Shown here: in pieces, positions 25,430 through 32,237 of the stretch
How the letters are laid out: each line of letters begins with the position of its first letter
Numbering within the stretch: position 1 is the stretch's first letter
Origin: Marivirga tractuosa DSM 4126
GTDB lineage: Bacteria > Bacteroidota > Bacteroidia > Cytophagales > Cyclobacteriaceae
Direction of reading: 5' to 3'
DNA length: 64,000 nt
NCBI RefSeq assembly: GCF_000183425.1
Contig: NC_014759.1
Coordinates: forward strand, 3,999,001 to 4,063,000
The notes under the pieces: generated by a model
Told to the model about the DNA's origin: nothing
Databases searched by the model: none
Seen by the model: only the letters and a program-made list of their open reading frames with translations
Program-made: the position numbers and the translations under genes

Positions 25430-25590
25430 TCTAAAACCTCATTTATTTTTCGATTAACTCCTATATTTTTAGGATGTATTTTATAATTAATCGGCTATAT
25501 TTATCCATTAAGTTCATCGGCAACCAAAACCTGTAAATACTTAATCTTTCCTTTTTTTCAGATAGATTCAGGTCAAGTTGGTTAATGAGA
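25430..25590. repeat. Accessory-island intergenic module, copy 5
   Basis: TTTTTCGATTAACTCCTATA, GGATGTATTTTATAATTAAT, CGGCTATATTTATCC and CGGCAACCAAAACCTGTAAA repeat copy 4 almost exactly; the CCACCAAAAACCCC start is lost. It precedes the gene at 25675 and may carry its promoter. Confidence 0.65.
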
Positions 25591-25674
25591 ACAGCATGCC
25601 TGATCTAGTGTTAAATATTGTGCCAGGTGTATTATGAAAGTGCCCGCTTTAATTGTTAGCGTAAATTAAAGAAT

Positions 25675-26694
25675 ATGAACGAAAAGTATTTTGAGTACAT
25701 AGAAGAACAAAGAATGAATGAGTCTGAAAGAAATGAATTCTTGATGAGGAGAGCCGAATATGAATATCTTAAAAATAGAAAATTCGCTCTTTACGGGATT
25801 ACTTTGTCTGTAATTGGTTTAGTTTTCATACTTACCAGAGAAGTTGCTTATGAGTACTTTGATAGACAGTTTTCTTTCATTTTTATAATCATTGGAGCCG
25901 TTAGTTTAGCATTTGGCGTAGGGTTTATATTATATCGTTATCTTCAAAATGGGTCGTTTAGCAAATATTCAAATTCTGATATATCAAATCAGAATTTGCG
26001 TTCTGAAATTCAAGATTTAAAATTTGAACTTTTAAAACTTAGAAAGAAGAGCGGTGAAACCACTGATTCGGAAAATATAAGCAAAACAATAAATAAAGCT
26101 ATTGATAGCACTCTAACTGAAGGTTTTATTAGGACTAAAATTGATTCTTTTTACAGTGAAAAGGCAATAGCTGAGGCAAAGCGTAAAGATATTATTGATG
26201 AGTTTGAAGACTTAGGATATAGAATCGGTGGCGAGTTAATAAGACTACGTAAAAGTGCAAATATAAATTTGGTAATTGGTACTGTAGTAACTATCTGTGC
26301 AATTGTAGCTTTGGGATATGAGGTTTTTTATAATGAACTTGATTTTGAAAATACTACCAAAGTTATTTCACATTACATACCAAGATTGTCAATAATAGTG
26401 TTTGTTGAGATTTTTGCCTTTTTCTTTTTAAAACTATACAAAGCTACTCTCTCAGATATAAAATACTTTAATAATGAAAAGACAAACATCGATTTTAAAA
26501 TTATCTCATTAAAAGCTGCCTTAAATACAAGTAATGATCAAATTATCCAATTAATGTTACAAGAATTAATTAAGACTGAGAGAAACTTTAAATTGGGAAA
26601 AGGTGAGTCTACCGTAGAATTAGAAAAATCCAAAAATGAAGTTGCTAACAATGAAATTTTAACTAGTATTTTTGAAAAACTGAATAAAAAATGA
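25675..26694 (+). CDS. Four-helix membrane protein with central coiled coil, unknown
   Basis: 339 aa. Two helices near the N-terminus (FALYGITLSVIGLVFIL and FSFIFIIIGAVSLAFGVGFIL) and two later ones (INLVIGTVVTICAIVALGYEV and RLSIIVFVEIFAFFFLKL) flank a cytoplasmic helical region of about 110 residues, with a coiled coil at SEIQDLKFELLKLRKKSGE. The C-terminal 80 residues are helical and charged. No family is recognised. Membrane proteins with coiled coils are frequent in phage-defence islands, but that role is only inferred from context. Confidence 0.65.
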   Translation: MNEKYFEYIEEQRMNESERNEFLMRRAEYEYLKNRKFALYGITLSVIGLVFILTREVAYEYFDRQFSFIFIIIGAVSLAFGVGFILYRYLQNGSFSKYSNSDISNQNLRSEIQDLKFELLKLRKKSGETTDSENISKTINKAIDSTLTEGFIRTKIDSFYSEKAIAEAKRKDIIDEFEDLGYRIGGELIRLRKSANINLVIGTVVTICAIVALGYEVFYNELDFENTTKVISHYIPRLSIIVFVEIFAFFFLKLYKATLSDIKYFNNEKTNIDFKIISLKAALNTSNDQIIQLMLQELIKTERNFKLGKGESTVELEKSKNEVANNEILTSIFEKLNKK

Positions 26695-26753
26695 CTGAAG
26701 TCATCAACTAAGGATTATTGAGGTCATTGACAAAGAGCATTAGCCTTTAGGTA

Positions 26754-26784
26754 CTACCACTAAGAAAAAGTGGTACTACATAGA
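26754..26784. other. Small hairpin upstream of the three-gene operon
   Basis: TACCACT and AGTGGTA pair around an A-rich loop within GTACTACCACTAAGAAAAAG and the bases after it. It lies about 40-65 bases before the operon start, so it could be an operator, a leader hairpin, or a terminator for the gene upstream. Confidence 0.4.
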
Positions 26785-26821
26785 TCAAGAACAAAATATA
26801 TACTAAGTAATATACATTAGA

Positions 26822-27916
26822 ATGGATATTAAAGAATTAAAACACTTACTAACAAGCTTTGAGAAAAGAGTACCTTATACTGTTTATTCAAATCTGAATA
26901 AGAAATTTGACATTGCTAAGAAGTTTTCGAAACATAAAATCAAAGGTGGTAGAAATTCATACGTTGATAAATTACTACAATTATACTCAACAAACGAGAA
27001 AGATAACGATTTGATTTTTGGAGAAATTCACGATATATATCGTGATAATATTGAATATGGATCTAAATACATTCAATTTTTTAGTTTTTCTTCTAGTAAG
27101 TTTATGGGGCTTTACAACTTAGCCTCTCAATTGTCAATTGAGGAAAATAAGTTTAGAGAATCATTCCCATACTTGCTGAAGAGAAATGAGTTTTTACAGG
27201 ATGATGTTAACAAAATACACTTAGTTGATAAAAGAGAAGATGATAAAAAAATGATTCTTATTTTTACTAGAGTCGTTGAATTCATGGAGAGAGTGGATAT
27301 TGATATAGAACTAATAATAAGTGATCGATTAAAAGATGATTACACTCAATTTTATGGTGTGAGAAAATATCCCATGCAATTTGTAGATGTGGTGTATTTT
27401 GATAAAGTGAATAATAGTATTGAAATTCGAATAGATTATTTTAAAGGTACAAGTGACAGACAGGTTGAAAGTCATTTTTCAAATTTTTTTGGGGCTTTCA
27501 AACGTTTATTAGGGGGATCTTTAGAGACCGGAGTATTTGAACGAAACAAATTCAATATTCACTCGGTAATAAAGAAGTTTAATTGTGACAATACTGGGAG
27601 AGTTGTAGAGTTGTGTTTTTCTACTAAAGAGGGTTCAAATATTAAAATTAAAAAAAGAAGAGCTAATCATGATATTAGAGAAGAGGCATACCATAAGGCA
27701 GGCAGTAAAGCTGTTCTAAATGAATTAGATATTTATCGTATCGGTATTGTATGGGAAAATGAAAGTGAAATGGAATTAGAACTATTAGTACCAGGATCAT
27801 CTAAATTAGTTCATTCAGTAAAAAAAGAGATAAATGAAATAATTATCACAAATTGCACTGGAGTTAAAGATTTCAGTTATCTAAAAAATAAAATCTCTAA
27901 TGCGTTATCAGACTAA
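26822..27916 (+). CDS. Unknown protein, first gene of a coupled three-gene operon
   Basis: 364 aa, no signal or membrane helix. The N-terminal 110 residues are helical (LLTSFEKRVPYTVYSNLNKKFDIAKKFSKH). The middle and C-terminus look like mixed alpha/beta with several strand pairs (MQFVDVVYFDKVNNSIEIRIDYFKG, GRVVELCFSTKEGSNIKI). I recognise no family or catalytic motif. The stop codon overlaps the next start by 1 base (TAATG), so translation is coupled. It could be the sensor or recognition part of a nuclease system (inference). Confidence 0.7.
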   Translation: MDIKELKHLLTSFEKRVPYTVYSNLNKKFDIAKKFSKHKIKGGRNSYVDKLLQLYSTNEKDNDLIFGEIHDIYRDNIEYGSKYIQFFSFSSSKFMGLYNLASQLSIEENKFRESFPYLLKRNEFLQDDVNKIHLVDKREDDKKMILIFTRVVEFMERVDIDIELIISDRLKDDYTQFYGVRKYPMQFVDVVYFDKVNNSIEIRIDYFKGTSDRQVESHFSNFFGAFKRLLGGSLETGVFERNKFNIHSVIKKFNCDNTGRVVELCFSTKEGSNIKIKKRRANHDIREEAYHKAGSKAVLNELDIYRIGIVWENESEMELELLVPGSSKLVHSVKKEINEIIITNCTGVKDFSYLKNKISNALSD

Positions 27917-28311
27917 TGGCTTTAATTAAGAGGGACATAATTTTAGATCTAAGCAAGCTTCCAGAAAGTCTGCATAGGGATATTATGTACAAAGTTGTTG
28001 ATTATGTATTTAGTTATCTCCATGTAAAAGAAATTGGGATCGGTGATGTTAAAAAGTTAGTTTCAAAAGATATATCGGATGTAGACATACTTTTAAGTTT
28101 ACAAAAACTTTGCTTATTGCATCCCCCATTGTTGAGTTTAAATTATGAATTTTTTGAAAATGAAGACACATATTATCCACTTTCAAATTCAGATGTAAAA
28201 GCAGCGGAAGAAACTGGATTTTTAACGCATCCGTATACAGGTGAATTATTGCCAGAGGATATTTATAGCAAACGGATCTTTATGTTTTATAAAGTAAATG
28301 TCAGAAGTTAA
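27916..28311 (+). CDS. Small unknown protein, second gene of the operon
   Basis: 131 aa. The N-terminal 75 residues (SLHRDIMYKVVDYVFSYLHVKEIGIGDVKKLVSKDISDVDILLSLQKLC) have the helix pattern of a winged-helix-like domain. Then comes YYPLSNSDVKAAEETGFLTHPYTGELLPEDIYSKRIFMFYKV, a compact motif with conserved-looking Pro, Gly and His. No match is recognised. It overlaps the upstream gene by 1 base and the downstream gene by 14 bases. An adaptor between the first protein and the nuclease is a reasonable guess. Confidence 0.65.
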   Translation: MALIKRDIILDLSKLPESLHRDIMYKVVDYVFSYLHVKEIGIGDVKKLVSKDISDVDILLSLQKLCLLHPPLLSLNYEFFENEDTYYPLSNSDVKAAEETGFLTHPYTGELLPEDIYSKRIFMFYKVNVRS

Positions 28312-28945
28312 GGTTATGAGCTCAATTACACTGAAGGAATTTAATTCACTCGCCTCCACCGACTATAGATTAAGGCTCCAGCATGAACGAATGACTGTTG
28401 AAAATTATGATGATTTTGTTTCAGCTCTTTATAATGATTTAGATTGGTGTATAAATGAAGTCCAAAAAAAAGCAGAGTATCTTCAACCAGATGTAAATGG
28501 TGAAGATCGTGTTTCTAGCTATTTGCAAGTGGCTCTAAATGCAATGTTTTATTCTGCTGAGGCCAAGTTTGTAAAGGGTGGAAACACAGATTTAACTATC
28601 AGTTCATTAAATAATCAATATAAATGGATTGGTGAAGCTAAACTCGTCCAAGGAGTTAATAATAGACATGTTTGGGGAGGTTTTTTACAATTAGTAGAGA
28701 GATATACAAGTGGAGAGGATCCTAATGGTGGTATATTACTATACATATATTGTCCAGATGCTAAATCAATTATGGAAAGTTATAGAGAGTATACTATGAC
28801 TAAAAATGAGTATCATTTTCTTTATGAGAATTGCAAGAAGAAAAAAATAGGCACTTTTTATACCATCCATAAGCATACATCGTCAGGTGAAAATTTTAAA
28901 ACTCGTTATATCCCGGTGATTCTTCATAACTCACCCAAAAAATAA
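28298..28945 (+). CDS. Putative PD-(D/E)XK nuclease-like protein, third gene of the operon
   Basis: 215 aa. The stretch GNTDLTI with Asp98, then after 14 residues GEAKL with Glu113 and Lys115, matches the D...E-x-K core of restriction-endonuclease-like folds. An acidic helix lies upstream (GEDRVSSYLQVALN, Glu69), and GGFLQLVERY gives Gln131 and Tyr136 where Mrr/RecB-like members often have a Q-x(3,4)-Y motif. So a DNA or RNA nuclease is likely, but this is a motif-level call. It overlaps the upstream gene by 14 bases. Start could be Met1 or Met7. Confidence 0.65.
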   Translation: MSEVKVMSSITLKEFNSLASTDYRLRLQHERMTVENYDDFVSALYNDLDWCINEVQKKAEYLQPDVNGEDRVSSYLQVALNAMFYSAEAKFVKGGNTDLTISSLNNQYKWIGEAKLVQGVNNRHVWGGFLQLVERYTSGEDPNGGILLYIYCPDAKSIMESYREYTMTKNEYHFLYENCKKKKIGTFYTIHKHTSSGENFKTRYIPVILHNSPKK

Positions 28946-29047
28946 GAAGTAGGTAAAACGGTAAATGAAAATAAAAGATCCCATTCCCGCCAAGCTCCGC
29001 ATAATAGTTTTTCAATTTGGACTAATCCTCACCACCCCCAAACATCG

Positions 29048-29075
29048 TTCTCGCCATGCTCCGCATGGTGGTTAG
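29048..29075. repeat. Short repeat flanking the island segment, right copy
   Basis: This contains the hairpin CCATGC-TCC-GCATGG (29054-29068) and matches the copy at 25368-25394. A weaker relative, CCGCCAAGCTCCGCATAA, lies at 28987. Together they mark the end of the accessory island next to the exporter promoter. Confidence 0.55.
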
Positions 29076-29146
29076 AAGCTTCTTACCACTTCAATCAACC
29101 TCACCAGTATCCTCAATTTCCCCTATCTTATATTAATAATTCAAGC

Positions 29147-29162
29147 CGTCCGCTATCGGACG
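29147..29162. promoter_or_regulatory. Palindromic activator site a
   Basis: CGTCCGCTATCGGACG has perfect 6-bp half-sites. Its centre is about 85 bases upstream of the GG of the -24 element at 29239. Close copies stand at the same distance before the promoters at 45.1 and 47.9 kb. A probable binding site for the NtrC-family regulator at 19286-20674. Confidence 0.7.
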
Positions 29163-29236
29163 TTTGCGTGCTTTTATGAACGCATAGCAATAGTGAATTA
29201 TCCCTCTAAATGCTAATGAAGCCACTTTTACTATAC

Positions 29237-29252
29237 TTGGCACAGAGTTGGT
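29237..29252 (+). promoter_or_regulatory. Sigma-54 promoter for the HlyD-type adaptor gene
   Basis: TTGGCACAGAGTTGGT contains a perfect -24 block (TTGGCAC) and a G at the right -12 spacing, with TTGGT instead of TTGC. It lies 31 bases before the start codon at 29283 and downstream of palindrome a. The -12 half is weaker than at the other two promoters. Confidence 0.55.
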
Positions 29253-29282
29253 AAAAGTGAATTTGCATTATTATAAATTTCA

Positions 29283-30536
29283 ATGGATAAGAAAATAGTA
29301 CAAAAAAAGTGGACGGGCAAAAGGTTGCTATTAATAGGTTTGGGAATTCTCATTTTAAGCCTGATTGTTTACCAATTACTTTTTGCAGATAATCGCTCTA
29401 CACTCAATGTAAATAAAGATAGACTCAGCATTGGCACGGTGAAAATGGGCGAATTCAAAGATTTTATTCCGGTTACCGGCAATGTGGAGCCTGGAGAAAC
29501 TTTCTATTTGGATGCCATTGAAGGCGGTATTATAGCCGAAATTGTGCGGGAGTCTGGAGCCATAGTGGAAAAAGGCGATACCATTCTAACCTTAACCAAT
29601 TCCAATTTGCAGTTGGAGGTGATGCAAAGGGAAACGCAACTTTATGAGCAAATCAATAATCTTAGACAAACCCGCTTATTGCTCGACCAAAATGATTTAA
29701 GTCAGCAAGCACAGTTAGCCGAAATTGATTACCAATTGAATTTATTAAAGCCACAATATATCCGCTTCAAAAGTCTGTTTGAGCAAAAACTGATTTCCGA
29801 AAGAGAATTTGAGGAGGTAAGAGAGAATTATGAATATAATGTGAAGCGCAAACAGTTGACCTACAGGAGCTATAAGAATGATTCCGTTGCTCGTGTTTTT
29901 CAATTGCGACAGTTGAGCAATTCTGAAGCTAGAATGCAGAGAAGTTTGGATGCAGTCGGCAAGATTTTAAATAACCTGACTTTGAAAGCTTCCAGAGACG
30001 GACAATTGGCTACTCCACAATTGGAAGTGGGTCAATCCGTAGTTTCCGGTCAGCGCTTAGGGCAAATTGATGTGATGAACAATTACAAAATCAGGGTTGG
30101 CATAGATGAGCTGTACTTACCAAGAGTAGATGTCGGACAAAAAGGAAGCTTTACCTTTTCCGGAGGAGAGTATAATCTCGTCATCAATAAAATTTACCCG
30201 ACTATCAGTAATGGTAGATTTGAAGTAGATATGGTCTTTGAAGGTGAAAGTCCGGAAGGCATCAGAAGAGGGCAGACCGTAAGAATCAAACTAGAATTAG
30301 GCGCCACAGAAGAGACTTTATTATTGCCGGTAGGAGGTTTTTATAAAGATACGGGCGGCAACTGGGCTTATGTGATAAACCCTGCCAATAAAGATGAAGC
30401 CGTAAAGCAGCCAATCAGATTGGGTAGAAAAAATATAGATTATTATGAAGTACTGGAAGGCTTAGCAGCCGGTGATCAGGTGATTGTTTCTGGTTATGAG
30501 AATTATGGGGATAATGAGAAGCTGAGTTTGGAGTAG
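29283..30536 (+). CDS. HlyD/MacA-type periplasmic adaptor subunit
   Basis: 417 aa. One N-terminal membrane helix (LLLIGLGILILSLIVYQLLF) precedes a biotinyl-lipoyl-like segment (GNVEPGETFYLDAIEGGIIAEIVRESGAIVEKGDTILTL), then a long coiled-coil hairpin (residues 115-225), the second lipoyl half (LKASRDGQLATPQLEVGQSVVSGQRLG) and beta-barrel domains. It is expected to link the inner-membrane ABC permeases to the TolC-family channel encoded at 48688. It is the first gene of the exporter locus and is preceded by a sigma-54 promoter and palindrome. Confidence 0.88.
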   Translation: MDKKIVQKKWTGKRLLLIGLGILILSLIVYQLLFADNRSTLNVNKDRLSIGTVKMGEFKDFIPVTGNVEPGETFYLDAIEGGIIAEIVRESGAIVEKGDTILTLTNSNLQLEVMQRETQLYEQINNLRQTRLLLDQNDLSQQAQLAEIDYQLNLLKPQYIRFKSLFEQKLISEREFEEVRENYEYNVKRKQLTYRSYKNDSVARVFQLRQLSNSEARMQRSLDAVGKILNNLTLKASRDGQLATPQLEVGQSVVSGQRLGQIDVMNNYKIRVGIDELYLPRVDVGQKGSFTFSGGEYNLVINKIYPTISNGRFEVDMVFEGESPEGIRRGQTVRIKLELGATEETLLLPVGGFYKDTGGNWAYVINPANKDEAVKQPIRLGRKNIDYYEVLEGLAAGDQVIVSGYENYGDNEKLSLE

Positions 30537-30707
30537 GAAGTAGGAAGCTCGAAGTTCAGTGATAGCATTTAGGTCAGTACCGAAGGTCAGACTGGAGATA
30601 GCTTGAAGTTGGAAGTTGCAAGATGGAAATGTGATTGAGATAAATAGAAATTAAATTGAAATAAGGTTGAAATAAAGGGGAATAGGGGTTGAGGTTTAGG
30701 TTAACTA

Positions 30708-30880
30708 AACACCCCCCAACCCCCCTCAAGGGGGGAGCCCGCAACGATTTGGATAACTGCTTATAATTGCACTTTGTCATGTTTTAATTCCAAAGAGTAA
30801 GAAAATGGGGATAAAGATTGCTGTTTTATGCTTATTTTAATCGAAGAGACTATCCCCTTGAGGGGATCATAGGGGTGTTA
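30708..30880. repeat. MITE-like repeat, copy M2
   Basis: The left end holds ACACCCCCCAACCCCCCTC and AAGGGGGG. The right end holds GAGACTATCCCCTTGAGGGG and then ATAGGGGTGTT, its inverted counterpart. About 172 bases, no coding frame. It lies in the 513-base gap between the adaptor and the first ATPase gene, which also has short direct repeats. Confidence 0.65.
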
Positions 30881-30957
30881 TTTTTGGCAGGACTAGTGAA
30901 AAACAAATTGAAATTAGAAAATAGATTATATAACTAAATTAGATAAAAGACATGGCA

Positions 30958-31040
30958 ACTTCAGAACACGGCAACTTGCAAACATGAAAACCTGCAAACC
31001 TGCCAACATGATAACTTGCCAACCTGATAACTTGTAAACT
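30958..31040. repeat. Short degenerate direct repeats before the ATPase gene
   Basis: Words of about 9 bases, such as AACTTGC, AACCTGC, AACATGAT and AACTTGT, recur in tandem; for example AACATGATAACTTGCCAAC is followed by AACCTGATAACTTGTAAAC. This is an AT-rich minisatellite-like run ending 10 bases before the start codon. No function is visible. Confidence 0.55.
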
Positions 31041-31049
31041 TAAAAAAAT

Positions 31050-31748
31050 ATGGATCATGTAATTAAAACGGTTGATTTAACGAAGCTTTATACTACTGAG
31101 GAGGTGGAGACTACGGCTTTGAATAATATCAATATTGAAATCAAAAAGGGCGAATTTGTCGCTATAATGGGACCCTCGGGTTGTGGGAAATCTACTTTGC
31201 TCAATATTTTGGGCTTGTTGGATAATCCTAACTCGGGTGAATACCATTTTGTAGATCATGAAGTGGCTAAATATTCAGAACGCCAACGAGCACAACTGAG
31301 AAAAGGCTCTATCGGATTCGTTTTTCAAAGCTTTAACCTGATTGACGAGCTGACGGTATTTGAAAATGTAGAGTTGCCATTGCTTTATATGAAAGTGCCT
31401 TCTTCGGAAAGAAAAACCAAAGTAGAAGAAGTGCTGACCCGCATGAACATTATGCACAGGCGAAATCACTTTCCGCAGCAATTGTCCGGTGGACAGCAGC
31501 AAAGGGTGGCCATTTCCAGAGCCATTGTAGCCAAGCCAGATGTAATCCTTGCCGATGAGCCGACCGGTAACTTGGATTCAGCCAATGGCGAGGAAGTAAT
31601 GAAATTATTGGAGCAATTGAATAATGAAGGCACCACCATCGTGATGGTAACGCACTCCCCACATGATTCCAATTATGCGCACAGAGTCATCAATTTATTC
31701 GATGGCCAAGTGGTTACAGAAAATATCAGAGAGCAATTTCATGTGTGA
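31050..31748 (+). CDS. ABC transporter ATPase, LolD/MacB type (first copy)
   Basis: 232 aa. Walker A GPSGCGKST, Q-loop FVFQSFNL, signature LSGGQQQRVAI, Walker [13 protein letters not shown] with a normal D-loop, and the switch His in VMVTHSP are all intact. This type energises mechanotransmission permeases of the MacB/FtsX/LolCDE class and does not carry substrate itself. It is followed by five permease genes, the first after 489 bases. A hairpin terminator-like structure lies 77 bases downstream. Confidence 0.93.
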   Translation: MDHVIKTVDLTKLYTTEEVETTALNNINIEIKKGEFVAIMGPSGCGKSTLLNILGLLDNPNSGEYHFVDHEVAKYSERQRAQLRKGSIGFVFQSFNLIDELTVFENVELPLLYMKVPSSERKTKVEEVLTRMNIMHRRNHFPQQLSGGQQQRVAISRAIVAKPDVILADEPTGNLDSANGEEVMKLLEQLNNEGTTIVMVTHSPHDSNYAHRVINLFDGQVVTENIREQFHV

Positions 31749-31824
31749 TAAGGGTTCAATTTCTCGTAGACTTTCCAGCCAGCTGGTACTTCAATGTAAT
31801 TAGGTTAAGGAAATACCCTTAACT

Positions 31825-31854
31825 AGTTTTTCGCTTAAGCGAAAAAACTTTTGT
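31825..31854. terminator. Hairpin after the first ATPase gene
   Basis: AGTTTTTCGC-TTAA-GCGAAAAAACT is a near-perfect stem followed by TTTTGTTTTC. It may end or attenuate transcription before the permease genes, although no other promoter is recognised between it and 32238. Confidence 0.6.
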
Positions 31855-32013
31855 TTTCTTTTGAATCTTTTGTGGTTAAAAAAAAATGTTTGTGAGTAAA
31901 TACCACCGGTAGGAAATTTCCACCACAAAAGAGACAAGAGAACACAAAGAAAATAACCAAGGTTATTTTTCAGGTTTATATCAAAAGATGAGGCTTCAAA
32001 GCTTAACTTAATA

Positions 32014-32040
32014 GCATTGAGGGGACTTTAGGGGTGTTGT
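32014..32040. repeat. Solo end of the MITE-like family
   Basis: CATTGAGGGGACTTTAGGGG and TGTTGT match the right end of the elements at 30708, 44744 and 47587, but no left end is present nearby. Confidence 0.5.
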
Positions 32041-32086
32041 TAGGGTGGATTAAAGTGATTTAGTCAGCAATGAAGAAATCTGATTC

Positions 32087-32160
32087 CATGGTCGGTGGCA
32101 CACCGACCATCAAGATAATTAGTCACCTTGAGTGCTTCCGGTCGGTGTGTCACCGACCGG
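32087..32160. repeat. REP-like double hairpin R3
   Basis: Two hairpins, GGTCGGTGGCACACCGACC and CCGGTCGGTGTGTCACCGAC followed by CGG, flank a 30-base spacer. Read on the minus strand, the spacer begins CCGGAAGCAC, the motif also found in the loop of R1. This suggests one family with interchangeable stems. Confidence 0.6.
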
Positions 32161-32237
32161 GGGTAAGCAGTTAAGTAATTGGTTAACAGGATAGTTAAAT
32201 AGTAGAAAAAAGTACTTCAAAATTTAAAATTACGGCC

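Noticed and set aside
30574..30780. 68-codon minus-strand frame between the adaptor and ATPase genes
   Set aside because: It runs through the MITE-like repeat end and short tandem words, with no plausible protein features.
32087..32160. Fourth sigma-54 promoter (TGGCACACCGACC)
   Set aside because: TGGCAC here is part of a hairpin palindrome, and no G/TTG is present at the -12 distance.
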